Assembly: GCA_003248125.1 (NCBI GenBank)
Contig: QJXZ01000131.1
Location: 1 to 36,848 of the forward strand
DNA from: Gammaproteobacteria bacterium
GTDB lineage: Bacteria > Pseudomonadota > Gammaproteobacteria > Pseudomonadales > Azotimanducaceae
DNA length: 36,848 nt
Direction of reading: 5' to 3'
The translations under genes and the position numbers were made by a program. Under the pieces are notes generated by a model. The model had not been told where the DNA came from. It made no database searches and saw only the letters and a program-made list of their open reading frames with translations. How positions within the stretch are numbered: position 1 is the stretch's first letter; each line of letters begins with the position of its first letter. Of this stretch, positions 1 to 9,802 are shown piece after piece.

Positions 1-1
1 C

Positions 2-1009
2 ATCGTCGACGAGTCACATGTGACGATTCCGCAGATCGGAGGCATGTACAAAGGCGACCGGTCGCGTAAAGAAACGTTGGTGGAGTACGGGTTCCGCTTG
101 CCGTCGGCGCTCGACAACCGGCCGCTGAGATTCGACGAGTGGGAAGCGCTTGCGCCGCAGATGATCTTCGTCTCGGCAACGCCTGGGCCCTACGAGGAGC
201 AACACGCGGGACAGGTAGTGGAGCAGGTCGTGCGACCGACCGGACTGGTCGACCCCGAGGTGGAAGTGCGACCGGCCTCGCATCAGGTGGACGATCTGTT
301 CGAGGAAATCCGTCAGACCGTGGCGCAGAACGAACGCGTGCTGGTCACCACGCTCACCAAGCGCATGGCGGAGGACCTCACCGAGTATCTCGACGAGCAC
401 GGCGTTCGCGTGCGCTACCTGCACTCCGACATCGATACCGTCGAGCGCATGGAGATCATCCGCGATTTGAGAATGGGTGAGTTCGACGTGCTTGTGGGCA
501 TCAACTTGTTGCGGGAAGGGTTGGACATGCCCGAGGTGTCGCTCGTCGCAATCCTCGATGCCGACAAGGAAGGCTTCTTGCGCGCCGAGCGTTCGCTCAT
601 TCAGACCATCGGGCGCGCGGCGCGAAACCTCAATGGCCGGGCCATTCTGTACGCCGACCAGATGACAGGTTCCATCGAGCGCGCGCTAGCGGAAACGAAT
701 CGGCGACGCGACAGGCAGAAGGCGTACAACTTGGCGCACGGCATCACGCCGAAGGGCATTCAGAAGGCCGTGGCAGACATCATGGAAGGTGCGCGCGCCC
801 CAGGCCCGGGCCAAGCCCCGAAGCGCAAGGTTGGCGATTCGAAGCCAAAGTTCCGGCGCGACGTTCCACTCGATCCAAAGGCGCTCGGCAAACTACTCGC
901 CGAACTCGAGAACGAGATGATCGAGCATGCGCGCAATCTGGAATTCGAAGAGGCGGCGCGGCTCCGAGATGAGATCAAGGCAATCCGCGAAGAGCGTTTG
1001 ATGCACTGA
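2..1009 (+). CDS. uvrB: Excinuclease ABC subunit B, C-terminal part (5' end outside window)
   Basis: UvrB is the damage-verifying helicase-like subunit of UvrABC nucleotide excision repair. The frame is open from the first full codon (IVDESHVT) to TGA at 1007-1009, giving about 335 residues, roughly the C-terminal half of a protein usually near 670 residues. Visible landmarks are VSATPGPYE, helicase motif V/VI regions ([16 protein letters not shown] and QTIGRAARN), and a C-terminal UVR motif ([22 protein letters not shown]) that contacts UvrC. A basic low-complexity linker (about 258-290 of the visible part) separates the helicase core from the UVR motif, as is normal. The family assignment is certain; the N-terminal Walker A and beta-hairpin lie outside the window. 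Confidence 0.98.
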   Translation: MVDESHVTIPQIGGMYKGDRSRKETLVEYGFRLPSALDNRPLRFDEWEALAPQMIFVSATPGPYEEQHAGQVVEQVVRPTGLVDPEVEVRPASHQVDDLFEEIRQTVAQNERVLVTTLTKRMAEDLTEYLDEHGVRVRYLHSDIDTVERMEIIRDLRMGEFDVLVGINLLREGLDMPEVSLVAILDADKEGFLRAERSLIQTIGRAARNLNGRAILYADQMTGSIERALAETNRRRDRQKAYNLAHGITPKGIQKAVADIMEGARAPGPGQAPKRKVGDSKPKFRRDVPLDPKALGKLLAELENEMIEHARNLEFEEAARLRDEIKAIREERLMH

Positions 1010-1060
1010 GAAATGCGCCGGCAGCGGCCTGTCGAGCCGACTCGATCATGCAGTTGCCTA

Positions 1061-1078
1061 TATATCTGATCAGATATA
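1061..1078. promoter_or_regulatory. Perfect 18-base palindrome, candidate operator of the XRE regulator
   Basis: TATATCTGATCAGATATA is its own reverse complement. It ends 10 bases before the ATG of the XRE-type gene at 1089. XRE regulators bind dyads of this size and often repress their own promoter, so autoregulation is the likely role. It also contains TATA-like sequence that could overlap a -10 box. There is little room for a Shine-Dalgarno site between palindrome and start codon, so a very short leader is possible. Confidence 0.6.
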
Positions 1079-1088
1079 GAGTCGTCAG

Positions 1089-1589
1089 ATGAACCCGGTA
1101 CGACAACTGCGGTCGAGGGCGGGCATCACGCAGAGCGAACTTGCTGGCAAGGCGGCCACTTCGCAGCCGGCGATCGCTGCCTACGAGTCCGACACCAAGT
1201 CACCAACATGGAAGACGATTCAGCGCCTTGCGCGCTCGGTGGGGCTCGAACCATTCGTCTCGTTTGCGGCGCCGATGACACGCGAGGATCGGCTGAGCAT
1301 GGCCCTTCATGTGGCGATCGCCCGAGTCATTGCCGCAGATCCCGAACCTCACATCGTGCACGCAAAACGGAATCTACGGCGATTGCGCACCATGCACCCG
1401 CACGCTAGGGACCGGTTCGCGCGCTGGCTGCAGTGGCTCGAACAACCGATCGATGATCTGATCGTGCGCATGTTGGATCCGGGATCGTTAGGGCGCGAAA
1501 TGCGCCACGTTTCGCCGTTCTCCGGCATCTTATCGGCGCGAGATCGCGCGCGTATCTTGGCGGCGTTGCGGGTACATTCAGCATCGTGA
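1089..1589 (+). CDS. XRE-family HTH protein, possible antitoxin of a TA pair
   Basis: The 166-residue protein starts with a helix-turn-helix of the lambda Cro/C1 (XRE) type: residues 5-60 contain LRSRAGITQSELAGKAATS followed by QPAIAAYESDTKSPTWKTIQRLARSVG, split here for length. The remaining ~100 residues are rich in Arg, His and hydrophobic residues and match no domain I recognise. Its stop overlaps the GTG start of the next gene by four bases (1586-1589), so the two are probably translationally coupled. A perfect palindrome sits just upstream. Regulator plus nucleotidyltransferase-like partner suggests a toxin-antitoxin module in which this protein binds DNA and may neutralise the partner; that role is inference. 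Confidence 0.85.
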   Translation: MNPVRQLRSRAGITQSELAGKAATSQPAIAAYESDTKSPTWKTIQRLARSVGLEPFVSFAAPMTREDRLSMALHVAIARVIAADPEPHIVHAKRNLRRLRTMHPHARDRFARWLQWLEQPIDDLIVRMLDPGSLGREMRHVSPFSGILSARDRARILAALRVHSAS

Positions 1590-2113
1590 AGCGCGCGCAA
1601 TTCGAGCATGCCATACGTGCCGCGGGAGCGATTCTCGGCGTCGAAGAGGTGTTGGTGATTGGCAGCCAGGCCATTCACGCGTCGATCGACTTCGAACTCG
1701 CGGAAGCGGAGCGATCGATCGAGGTAGATATCGCTGCGCTCGACGACGACTCCGGCGCGCAGGCGGATCTCATCGATGGGTCGATCGGCGAACTATCTCA
1801 GTTCCAAGAAACCTTCGGGTACTACGCGCAAGGTGTGACGCCACGAACTGCGACGCTACCCCGTGGTTGGCGACGAAGATTGGTTCGCTACTTGTCAGAA
1901 GGTACCGGCGGGGTTACCGCGCTGTGCCTCGAAATCCATGATCTGTGGATCTCGAAGGCGATTGCGGGGCGGCCGAAGGATCGCGAGTTCTGCGAGGCGT
2001 TGATAGCGCGATCGTTAGTGGACGCGTCCACCTTGCGAAGGCGACTTAAGCAGGTCGTGGACCTAGACCCTACGGTGAACGCGGCAGTATTGGCGCGAAT
2101 CCCAGAATCGTGA
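1586..2113 (+). CDS. Nucleotidyltransferase-like protein (DUF6036/AbiEii-like), candidate toxin
   Basis: A 175-residue protein starting with GTG inside the stop region of the XRE gene. Near the N-terminus EVLVIGSQAIHA (about 20-31) fits the Gly-Ser start of a minimal nucleotidyltransferase fold, and SIEVDIAALD (about 43-52) could hold the acidic metal ligands. Proteins of this kind (DUF6036 and AbiEii/DUF1814 relatives) often occur beside small HTH proteins; some characterised relatives are toxins that modify tRNA. Whether the catalytic residues are complete cannot be settled by eye. The C-terminal half (LCLEIHDLWISKAIAGRPKD) matches the helical region seen after the NTase core in such proteins. 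Toxin activity is inferred from context only. Confidence 0.7.
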   Translation: MKRAQFEHAIRAAGAILGVEEVLVIGSQAIHASIDFELAEAERSIEVDIAALDDDSGAQADLIDGSIGELSQFQETFGYYAQGVTPRTATLPRGWRRRLVRYLSEGTGGVTALCLEIHDLWISKAIAGRPKDREFCEALIARSLVDASTLRRRLKQVVDLDPTVNAAVLARIPES

Positions 2114-2148
2114 CGCTACCGAAAGTCGGTAGCTGTCACCAACTCTTG

Positions 2149-3696
2149 CTACTTCTTCACGTACCAGTCGCGTACCACGCGGCGCTGGATCTTGCCGGAC
2201 GAAAGCCTCGGCAGGTCGGCAACATAGTCGATGGTGCGCGGGCACTTGAACCCGGCCAGCCGGTCCTTCGCCCATGCCATGAGTTCGGTAGTCAGTGCGT
2301 CGTTTCCTTCGTGCCCGGGGCGTAGCTGCACCACCGACTTCACTTCCTCGCCCCACTCGTCGTTGTCGACGCCTATCGTGCATACGTCGAGCACTGCCGG
2401 GTGCTTCAGCAGTTCGTTGTCCACTTCCTGCGGATAGATGTTCACGCCGCCCGAAATGATGAGCTCGGCCGAGCGGCCGGTGAGAAAGAGATAGCCGTCT
2501 TCGTCGAAGTAACCGAGATCACCGAGCGTGAAGTACTCGCCGCGGTAGCTGTTGGCGGTTTTGTCCTTGTCCTTGAAGTACTCGAAGCGGCCGCGCTCGG
2601 GCGCGCGCATGTACACGGTACCTACCTTGCCGGGCGGTACTTCGTTGCCGTCGTCGTCGAGGATCTTGTTGTCGAATCCGGGACCCGGCCTGCCGACGGT
2701 GCCGGGCTTCTTCAGCCACTCTTCCGGGCCGACGATGAAGCCGCCGCCGCCCTCGGTGGCGGCGTAGTACTCCCAGACGATGGGCCCAAACCATTCGATG
2801 ATGGCGCGCTTCACGTGCACGGGTGTTGGGGCGGCACCGTGAATGATGTAGCGCAGGCTAGAGGTATCGTATTTCGCCTTCACGTCTGCAGGCAGCTGCA
2901 ACAGGCGATGGAACATGGTTGCCACCATGTGCGTGTGCGATATCCGATGCTCAGCGATCAATCGTAACGACTCTTCGGCATCCCATTTGTCCATCATTAC
3001 CACGCCAACGCCCGAAGTAAGGGGCGTAATGATGTTGATGAGCAACGGTGCGGCATGGTAAGCAGGCCCGGTGCAGAGATTCATGTCGACGCCGGGTTTG
3101 TAGTTGGTGAGCGTACCCTCCCACTGTGGCACCACGGGTTCGCGGTCCTTGCGGTACACACCCTTTGGACGCCCGGTGGTTCCCGATGTATACAACATGC
3201 GGCCGCCGAGTATGGGGTCGGCGATGTCGGCCGTGCCGAACGCGTCAATCGACCTGTCGTAGTCTTCGAAACCGTCGATCGCACCACCCGTGGCCAGCGC
3301 GAGCTGCACCTTCGGTGCCATGCGCAGTGCCTCGACTGGCGCGGGGCCGAGCGATGCATCGGCGATGAACGCCTTGGCATCGCAGTTGTCGACCACGTAG
3401 CCGATCTCTTCGCCTTTCAAGTGGAAGTTGATGGGCGTAAAGCGCACGCCGATGCGCTCCGCGGCGATCAGCGCATCGATGAACTCGGGGCGATTTCGTG
3501 TCACTACGGCGATTGAGTCGCCGTCACCCAGTCCCGCCGCGCGAAGGGCGCGCGCTAGTCGGTTGGCGTTGTGATTGAGTTCCTCGAACGTTCGGTCGCC
3601 GGACGGCGAGATCACGGCCATGGCCTCTGGCTGGCGTTCGGCGTGATAGGCGACGGTCATGCCGCGTGCGACGGCTTCTTCCAACGACAACGACAT
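2149..3696 (-). CDS. AMP-binding acyl-CoA synthetase (fatty-acid/CoA ligase family)
   Basis: A 515-residue ANL-superfamily enzyme that would activate a carboxylic acid through an acyl-adenylate and transfer it to CoA. The P-loop YTSGTTGRPKG lies at residues 169-179; further motifs are YYAATEGGG (A5 region), YFTLGDLGYFDEDGYLFLTGR (A7/A8) and the C-terminal LPRLSSGKIQRR with the conserved Lys of A10. The substrate cannot be read from sequence; the length and motifs fit medium/long-chain or steroid side-chain ligases. The gene stands alone on the minus strand, back to back with tRNA-Val. Its most likely partners are the acyl-CoA dehydrogenases at 25-27 kb, but that is only thematic. Confidence 0.93.
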   Translation of the reverse strand: MSLSLEEAVARGMTVAYHAERQPEAMAVISPSGDRTFEELNHNANRLARALRAAGLGDGDSIAVVTRNRPEFIDALIAAERIGVRFTPINFHLKGEEIGYVVDNCDAKAFIADASLGPAPVEALRMAPKVQLALATGGAIDGFEDYDRSIDAFGTADIADPILGGRMLYTSGTTGRPKGVYRKDREPVVPQWEGTLTNYKPGVDMNLCTGPAYHAAPLLINIITPLTSGVGVVMMDKWDAEESLRLIAEHRISHTHMVATMFHRLLQLPADVKAKYDTSSLRYIIHGAAPTPVHVKRAIIEWFGPIVWEYYAATEGGGGFIVGPEEWLKKPGTVGRPGPGFDNKILDDDGNEVPPGKVGTVYMRAPERGRFEYFKDKDKTANSYRGEYFTLGDLGYFDEDGYLFLTGRSAELIISGGVNIYPQEVDNELLKHPAVLDVCTIGVDNDEWGEEVKSVVQLRPGHEGNDALTTELMAWAKDRLAGFKCPRTIDYVADLPRLSSGKIQRRVVRDWYVKK

Positions 3697-3850
3697 ATCT
3701 AGTCTAGGTCCCCGCCCAGTGTTGGCGGATTATACGGGCCCTCGTTGCTCGTCCCAGCGCGCACTACTGGGCTCCCACAATCGGATGCCGCGTGGTACCT
3801 TACGCGCCCTTCGACGGCACGGCGTGCGCTGCGCGGCGTGACGGCACGAT

Positions 3851-3927
3851 AGGCGCGTAGCTCAGTTGGTTAGAGCACCACCTTGACATGGTGGGGGTCG
3901 GTGGTTCGAGTCCACTCGCGCCTACCA
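3851..3927 (+). tRNA. tRNA-Val (anticodon GAC)
   Basis: The full cloverleaf can be drawn: acceptor AGGCGCG/CGCGCCU, D-stem GCUC/GAGC, anticodon stem CCACC/GGUGG with loop UUGACAU, T-stem GGUGG/CCACU with loop UUCGAGU, discriminator A and encoded CCA. Loop position 34-36 is GAC, reading GUC/GUU Val codons. It lies between the acyl-CoA synthetase (opposite strand) and the infC operon, where many gammaproteobacteria have thrS. Confidence 0.97.
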
Positions 3928-4134
3928 TATTCGTTCCGGCCGGCTCACCGACTTTGGTGATCTGCGCCATCTGCAAGAGATGCAATCGAGCAGCCGCTGT
4001 GTCCACAACGCCGCGTGATTCGTTCGGCTCGTCCAGACCGGCCATGCGCACGAGGCCGGTTTGCGTGCCGATTTTGAGCCTAGTGAATCGGCCAAACCCC
4101 TTTCCCCACAACGGCTTAGCGACCAGAATTCCAG
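3928..4134. other. Non-coding stretch between tRNA-Val and the infC promoter
   Basis: No convincing gene is seen. The only structure noted is a GC-rich hairpin, ACCGGCC (4037-4043) with GGCCGGT (4054-4060) around a 10-base loop, followed by TTGCGTGCCGATTTTG. It could terminate the tRNA-Val transcript, but the T-run is poor, so I do not call it a terminator. Confidence 0.4.
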
Positions 4135-4163
4135 TTGCCTAGGATTGGGCCCGTGGTTAGAAT
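4135..4163 (+). promoter_or_regulatory. Sigma-70 type promoter of the infC operon
   Basis: TTGCCT (4135-4140) and TAGAAT (4158-4163) are separated by exactly 17 bases and match the -35 and -10 consensus at 4/6 and 5/6 positions. A G/C-rich discriminator follows, as is common for translation-machinery promoters. Transcription would begin near 4170, leaving a leader of about 108 bases before the infC AUU start. The absence of thrS upstream makes an own promoter here expected. Confidence 0.65.
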
Positions 4164-4172
4164 GCGCCCCGC

Positions 4173-4197
4173 GAGCGGGCCGTCATGCGGCCCGTTC
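4173..4197 (+). promoter_or_regulatory. Hairpin in the infC leader
   Basis: GAGCGGGCCG (4173-4182) pairs with CGGCCCGTTC (4188-4197) with one G-U pair and a 5-base loop. It lies at the very 5' end of the predicted infC transcript and is followed by GGGTTTTAC. It may stabilise the leader or act as a weak attenuator. The structure is seen in sequence; the role is a guess. Confidence 0.4.
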
Positions 4198-4277
4198 GGG
4201 TTTTACTGGGCCGTGGCGCAACCGCGAGGGTGCGCTCATGTTGGCCTAGTGTGTGTTCAACATTTGGAGAGTTGCCT

Positions 4278-4817
4278 ATTAAAAGACCAGCCGCGAAGGG
4301 CGGAGACCGTACCCTGATCAACGAAGACATCCGTGAGCCGACCGTTCGGCTCATTGCAGCCGACGGTAGCCAAGTCGGTATCGTGGGGCGCGATGACGCG
4401 TTGCGCGAAGCACGACGTTCCGGACTGGATCTGGTGCTGATATCGCCAGATGCCAAACCACCGGTCTGCAAGGTGATGGATTTCGGCAAGCATCTGTTCG
4501 AACTGAAGAAGCAGAAGTCTGCTCAGAAGAAGAAGCAGAAGCAGATCCAGATCAAGGAGATGAAGTTTCGGCCCGGCACGGAGGAGGGCGACTATCAGGT
4601 CAAACTACGCAACCTGATTCGCTTCCTAGGTGACGGCGACAAAGCCAAAGTCTCGCTTCGATTTCGTGGGCGTGAGATGGTGCATCCGGAGATCGGTATG
4701 CAACTCATGCAACGTATCGAAGCCGACCTCGAAGAGCACGGCGTGGTGGAAACCGTGCCGCGCTTCGAAGGCCGCCAAGTGACGATGGTGTTGGCGCCGA
4801 AGAAGAAGAAGAAGTAG
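4278..4817 (+). CDS. infC: Translation initiation factor IF-3, AUU start codon
   Basis: IF-3 binds the 30S subunit, blocks premature 50S joining and checks start-codon pairing. The 179-residue product ([10 protein letters not shown]...LAPKKKKK) carries the N-domain ([34 protein letters not shown]), the lysine-rich linker (about residues 75-95) and the C-domain ([34 protein letters not shown]). No ATG, GTG or TTG fits: the match to other IF-3 N-termini starts at ATT 4278, with GGAGAG at 4266-4271 six bases upstream. An AUU start is known in E. coli infC, where IF-3 rejects it and so represses its own synthesis; the same control is likely here. First gene of the translation operon. Confidence 0.96.
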   Translation: MKRPAAKGGDRTLINEDIREPTVRLIAADGSQVGIVGRDDALREARRSGLDLVLISPDAKPPVCKVMDFGKHLFELKKQKSAQKKKQKQIQIKEMKFRPGTEEGDYQVKLRNLIRFLGDGDKAKVSLRFRGREMVHPEIGMQLMQRIEADLEEHGVVETVPRFEGRQVTMVLAPKKKKK

Positions 4818-4855
4818 CAAGACTCGCGTAGCGAGCAGGCGACATCCAGTGAGAC

Positions 4856-4876
4856 GGGCCGAGCAAAGATCGGCCC
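4856..4876 (+). promoter_or_regulatory. Hairpin in the infC-rpmI gap
   Basis: GGGCCGA (4856-4862) pairs perfectly with TCGGCCC (4870-4876) around a 7-base A-rich loop. It sits in the 113-base space between infC and rpmI, the region where E. coli L20 binds mRNA structure to repress rpmI-rplT translation. A similar role is possible; I could not identify the L20 site itself. Confidence 0.35.
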
Positions 4877-4930
4877 CCCGAAGCCACGCCCTAGCGTATG
4901 CGAAGGCGAGAAGAATGCGGAGTATTGAGA

Positions 4931-5131
4931 ATGCCGAAACTGAAGACGAATCGCGGCGCCGCGAAGCGTTTCCGTCGCACTGCGAAGGGATACAAGCATC
5001 GCCGCGCGAACCGAAATCACATTCTGACCAAGAAGGCGTCCAAGCGTAAGCGTCAGTTGCGCGGCCTTGGTCAGGTGTCGCCCGCAGATGTCGGTCTTCT
5101 AGACCGCATGCTGCCCAAGAAAGCTCGTTGA
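4931..5131 (+). CDS. rpmI: 50S ribosomal protein L35
   Basis: A 66-residue very basic protein with the L35 signature: [14 protein letters not shown], followed by [17 protein letters not shown] and ending in DRMLPKKAR. The start at ATG 4931 gives the usual MPK N-terminus and normal length; GGAG at 4919-4922 is eight bases upstream. An in-frame ATG at 4898 would add 11 residues foreign to the family and is not used here. It lies between infC and rplT as in most bacteria, and is probably translationally coupled or co-repressed with rplT. Confidence 0.97.
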   Translation: MPKLKTNRGAAKRFRRTAKGYKHRRANRNHILTKKASKRKRQLRGLGQVSPADVGLLDRMLPKKAR

Positions 5132-5140
5132 GGTGATGTC

Positions 5141-5500
5141 ATGCCAAGAGTGAAACGTGGCGTCATCGCGAGAGCGCGTCACAAAAAGGTTCTGAAGCAG
5201 GCAAAGGGCTACTACGGCGCCCGCAGCCGCACCTATCGATCCGCCAAGCAATCGGTCATTCGCGCGGGCCAATACGCCTATCGCGACCGACGCGTGAAGA
5301 AGCGTGAGTTTCGCGCGCTGTGGATCGTGCGGATCAATGCGGCGGCGCGCGAGCACGGGCTCTCCTATAGTCGATTTATCGCCGGCCTCAAGAAGGCGGC
5401 GATCGAAGTCGACCGCAAGGTCCTGGCGGACATGGCACTGCACGAGAAGGAAGCCTTCGGTGTGCTGGCCGAGCAAGCCAAGACCGCATTGGCGGCCTGA
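5141..5500 (+). CDS. rplT: 50S ribosomal protein L20
   Basis: A 119-residue protein of normal L20 length, starting [19 protein letters not shown] and containing [11 protein letters not shown] and [20 protein letters not shown]20 is an early assembly protein that binds 23S rRNA through its long basic N-terminal extension; in E. coli it also represses the operon. GAGGTGAT just upstream of ATG 5141 is a good ribosome-binding site. Only nine bases separate it from rpmI. Confidence 0.98.
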   Translation: MPRVKRGVIARARHKKVLKQAKGYYGARSRTYRSAKQSVIRAGQYAYRDRRVKKREFRALWIVRINAAAREHGLSYSRFIAGLKKAAIEVDRKVLADMALHEKEAFGVLAEQAKTALAA

Positions 5501-5511
5501 CCAACGACTGA

Positions 5512-6645
<1,134 letters not shown>

Positions 6646-6657
6646 GGGAGTAGGGTC

Positions 6658-9042
6658 ATGAAAGTTGCCGAATCGTGGTTGCGCGAGTGGGTGAATCCCG
6701 ACGTGGATTCGCAAACGCTTGCGCATCAACTCACCATGGCTGGTCTCGCGGTCGATGCGGTCGAACCGGTTGCGCCCGCGTTCGCGGGCGTGGTCGTGGC
6801 CGAAGTGCGGACGGTGGACGCCCATCCGGATGCCGCCAAGTTGCAGGTCTGCACGGTGTTCGACGGTATGGAAGAGCAGCGCGTCGTGTGCGGGGCACCG
6901 AACGTCACTGCGGGCAAGCGCTATCCGTTCGCGCGGCTCGGTGCCGCTCTGCCCGGCGGGCTGTCGATACGCAAGGCGAAGCTGCGGGGCGTCGAGTCGC
7001 ACGGGATGCTGTGCTCTGAAGTCGAGCTCGGTTTGGGTGACGATGCCAGCGGCCTCATGGAGCTGCCCGACGACCTGGAAGTTGGTCTGGATCTCCGCCG
7101 CGCACTGGCGCTCGACGACAACGTGTTCGAGATCGACCTGACACCGAACCGTGGCGATTGCATGGGAATCCGCGGTGTAGCCCGCGAGGTGGCGGTATGC
7201 AATGCCATCCCATGGCAGGCGGTCGATTGCAGCGCCGTCGCGCCAAAGTGCAAAGATACGTTTCCGGTGCGGCTCGACGACCCGGACGGGTGCCCGCGCT
7301 ATCTCGGCCGTGTCATTCGCAACGTGTCGCCAGGCGCAGCGACACCGCTCTGGATGCAGGAACGGTTGCGCCGCTCGGGCGTCCGGCCCATCGATGCGGT
7401 GGTCGACATTACCAACTACGTGATGCTCGAACTCGGCCAGCCGATGCACGCATTCGATCTCAATGTGCTGAAGGACGGCATCGTGGTGCGTCGTGCCGGC
7501 CTCAACGAAACACTCGAGCTGCTCGACGGCCGCACAGTCGAGCTGGATGCCGATACGCTGCTCATCACCGATGCCGACGGACCGGTGGCGATCGCCGGTG
7601 TGATGGGCGGCGAGCGCAGCGGCATTCAGCCAGACACGAAAGACGTGTTCCTCGAGTGCGCGTTCTTCGCGCCCGCTGGCCTCTTCGGCACTGCCCGCCG
7701 GTACGGCATGCAAACGGATGCCTCGCAACGCTTCGAGCGCGGCGTGGATTCACAGCTGCAGTTCGCGGCGATGGAGCGTGCTACTGCGCTGTTGCTCGAC
7801 ATTGTCGGGGGTGAGCCGGGCCCAGTGGTGGACACCGTGTCGGAAGCTCACCTGCCGCGACGCCATACCGTTTCGCTGCGACATTCGCGCCTCAACGCGT
7901 TGGTTGGTATGGACGTCGACGCAGAAGAAGTAGTGAGCATTCTGACGCGCCTCGATTTTTCGTTGCTCGAGACGACGGGGAACGATACGCACCGGGTTTG
8001 GACCTTCGGCGTTCCGAGCCATCGCTTCGACGTCGAGCGTGAAGTGGATCTGATCGAGGAAGTGGTGCGCATCCATGGTTTCGATGCAGTGCCGCCGCGA
8101 TTGCCGTCGACGGCGCTCGAACTGAGCGCAATACCGCTCGACCGTACGTCGCGGGGTCGAATTCGCTCGATGTTGGTCGATCTCGGCTATCAAGAACTGG
8201 TCACTTACAGCTTCATTGATCGCGTGCTCCAGGACCTGCTCGACCCGAGTGCTCGCGCCATCGAGTTGACCAATCCGCTGAGTTCGGAAATGGCTGTGAT
8301 GCGGACCAATTTGTTGCCTGGCCTCGTGTCGGCATTGCGAGCGAACGAAGCCCGGCAACAGACGCGCGTACGGCTGTTCGAGATGGGTCGCTGCTTCGTG
8401 CCGAACGACGATGTGCCTGCACAACCAGTTCGGATCGGCGGCCTGATCGCTGGCGATCGCATGCCGCTCAACTGGAGCGATGCCGCGACCGAGGTGGACT
8501 TCTTCGACGTGAAGGGCGATGTCGAGCGCGTGTTGGCGATCGGCGGCCGAGGCCCGGTGACGTTTGCGCCGCTCGATGACCCGGTGTTGCATCCCGGCCA
8601 GGCGGCACGTGTGCTCATCGACGAGGAGGTGGTCGGTCGCATCGGTCGACTGCACCCGGAACTCGAGGCACGCTTCGAGTTGCGCCGCGCGGCCTTCGTC
8701 TTCGAGCTCGACGTCGACGCCGTGCTGATCACCGAGCGGCGGCGGGCGTCTGCAGTTTCGAAGTTTCCGAGCGTTCGGCGCGACATTGCCGTGCTGGTCG
8801 ACCGTGCAGTACCGGCCGCTGCGCTCGAAGCGTGCGTTCGGCGCGCCGTGGGGGGCTGCCTCGTCGACTTCAGACTCTTTGACGTGTATCACGGCGAAGG
8901 TATTGATTCTGCTAAAAAAAGTATCGCCTTAGGCTTGACGTTCCAGGATCAGACGCGCACGCTTACCGACACGGATATCAATGCCTTGGTGGACACGGCC
9001 GTCGGCGCTCTGGAAACGGATCTCGGAGCCCGTCTGCGCTGA
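6658..9042 (+). CDS. pheT: Phenylalanyl-tRNA synthetase beta subunit
   Basis: A 794-residue protein of normal length for bacterial PheT, which supports the alpha subunit, binds tRNA-Phe and edits Tyr-tRNA-Phe. It starts [14 protein letters not shown]; a tRNA-binding EMAP-like domain covers about 40-150 ([21 protein letters not shown], cut here at 20 would be AVVVAEVRT...), the B3/B4 editing region about 210-375 ([20 protein letters not shown]), B5 about 405-480, and the C-terminal ferredoxin-like anticodon-binding domain about 700-794 ([15 protein letters not shown]). GGGGAG before ATG 6658 is the ribosome-binding site. Long open frames on the opposite strand are shadows of its GC-rich codons. 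Confidence 0.98.
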   Translation: MKVAESWLREWVNPDVDSQTLAHQLTMAGLAVDAVEPVAPAFAGVVVAEVRTVDAHPDAAKLQVCTVFDGMEEQRVVCGAPNVTAGKRYPFARLGAALPGGLSIRKAKLRGVESHGMLCSEVELGLGDDASGLMELPDDLEVGLDLRRALALDDNVFEIDLTPNRGDCMGIRGVAREVAVCNAIPWQAVDCSAVAPKCKDTFPVRLDDPDGCPRYLGRVIRNVSPGAATPLWMQERLRRSGVRPIDAVVDITNYVMLELGQPMHAFDLNVLKDGIVVRRAGLNETLELLDGRTVELDADTLLITDADGPVAIAGVMGGERSGIQPDTKDVFLECAFFAPAGLFGTARRYGMQTDASQRFERGVDSQLQFAAMERATALLLDIVGGEPGPVVDTVSEAHLPRRHTVSLRHSRLNALVGMDVDAEEVVSILTRLDFSLLETTGNDTHRVWTFGVPSHRFDVEREVDLIEEVVRIHGFDAVPPRLPSTALELSAIPLDRTSRGRIRSMLVDLGYQELVTYSFIDRVLQDLLDPSARAIELTNPLSSEMAVMRTNLLPGLVSALRANEARQQTRVRLFEMGRCFVPNDDVPAQPVRIGGLIAGDRMPLNWSDAATEVDFFDVKGDVERVLAIGGRGPVTFAPLDDPVLHPGQAARVLIDEEVVGRIGRLHPELEARFELRRAAFVFELDVDAVLITERRRASAVSKFPSVRRDIAVLVDRAVPAAALEACVRRAVGGCLVDFRLFDVYHGEGIDSAKKSIALGLTFQDQTRTLTDTDINALVDTAVGALETDLGARLR

Positions 9043-9095
9043 ATGACAGCGAAAGCGGGCCTGGGACGGGCCAGGGATTTCAAGGAGTTACGCGC

Positions 9096-9401
9096 ATGTC
9101 TGCGCTGACGAAAGCACAGATGGCCGACCGCCTGTTCGAGGAACTGGGCCTCAATAAGCGCGAAGCCAAAGAGATCGTCGAGCTTTTCTTCGAGGAGGTG
9201 CGCGCAGCCCTCGAGCGCGGCGATCAGGTGAAGCTATCCGGCTTCGGCAACTTCGATTTGCGCGAGAAGGGCGAGCGGCCGGGCCGCAATCCGAAGACCG
9301 GCGAAGAGATTCCGATCACAGCGCGGCGGGTGGTGACGTTCCGACCGGGGCAGAAGTTGAAGACGCGAGTCGAGGCCTATGCTGGACCCCGGCCAGAATA
9401 G
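9096..9401 (+). CDS. ihfA: Integration host factor alpha subunit
   Basis: A 101-residue HU/IHF-family DNA-bending protein. It starts [19 protein letters not shown] and carries the beta-arm with [12 protein letters not shown] (residues 63-74); Pro66 is the residue expected to intercalate into DNA. As IHF-alpha it pairs with IhfB (not in window) to bend DNA in recombination, replication and transcription. AAGGAG precedes ATG 9096. Position after pheT is the standard gammaproteobacterial arrangement. The last 23 bases overlap the next gene, implying co-translation. Confidence 0.97.
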   Translation: MSALTKAQMADRLFEELGLNKREAKEIVELFFEEVRAALERGDQVKLSGFGNFDLREKGERPGRNPKTGEEIPITARRVVTFRPGQKLKTRVEAYAGPRPE

Positions 9402-9735
9402 CGAACTGCCGCCGATCCCCGGCAAGCGCTACTTCACCATCGGTGAAGTGAGCGAACTGTGCGATGTGAAGCCGCACGTGCTGCGCTATTGGGAACAGGA
9501 ATTCCCACAGCTCAAACCTGTCAAGCGCCGTGGCAATCGCCGCTACTACCAGCGCCAGGACGTGATTGTCATTCGCCAAATTCGCGGACTTTTGTACGAC
9601 CAAGGCTTCACCATTGGCGGTGCGCGACAGCGTCTCGAAGGCGAAGACGCTAAAGAGGATCAAACGCAGTATCGGCTGCTCATCAAGCAAATGATCGCCG
9701 AGCTCGAGGACGTGCTGCGCGTTCTGAAATCGTAA
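9379..9735 (+). CDS. MerR-family transcriptional regulator
   Basis: A 118-residue protein with a MerR winged helix: [20 protein letters not shown] (residues 18-37) and the wing [13 protein letters not shown]. The C-terminal stretch is a short helical dimerisation region (about 90-118) and lacks cysteines for metal sensing. An equivalent small MerR gene follows ihfA in Pseudomonas and relatives, so it is part of the conserved operon, but I know of no defined target. It starts inside the 3' end of ihfA (23-base overlap). Confidence 0.93.
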   Translation: MLDPGQNSELPPIPGKRYFTIGEVSELCDVKPHVLRYWEQEFPQLKPVKRRGNRRYYQRQDVIVIRQIRGLLYDQGFTIGGARQRLEGEDAKEDQTQYRLLIKQMIAELEDVLRVLKS

Positions 9736-9736
9736 G

Positions 9737-9759
9737 GTAGGAGCGGGTGTGCCCGCGAT
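9737..9759. repeat. REP-like palindromic element
   Basis: GTAGGAG followed by a GCGGG/CCCGC hairpin with loop TGTG (stem 9743-9747 and 9752-9756) matches the core of REP elements well known in Pseudomonas and some other gammaproteobacteria. It lies right after the merR stop, the usual REP location. Only this one copy was noticed in the window. It may help end or stabilise the operon transcript. Confidence 0.5.
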
Positions 9760-9802
9760 CTGTGTCGTAGACTCTCCTTCACGTATCGGGTGAGGGAATC
9801 CC

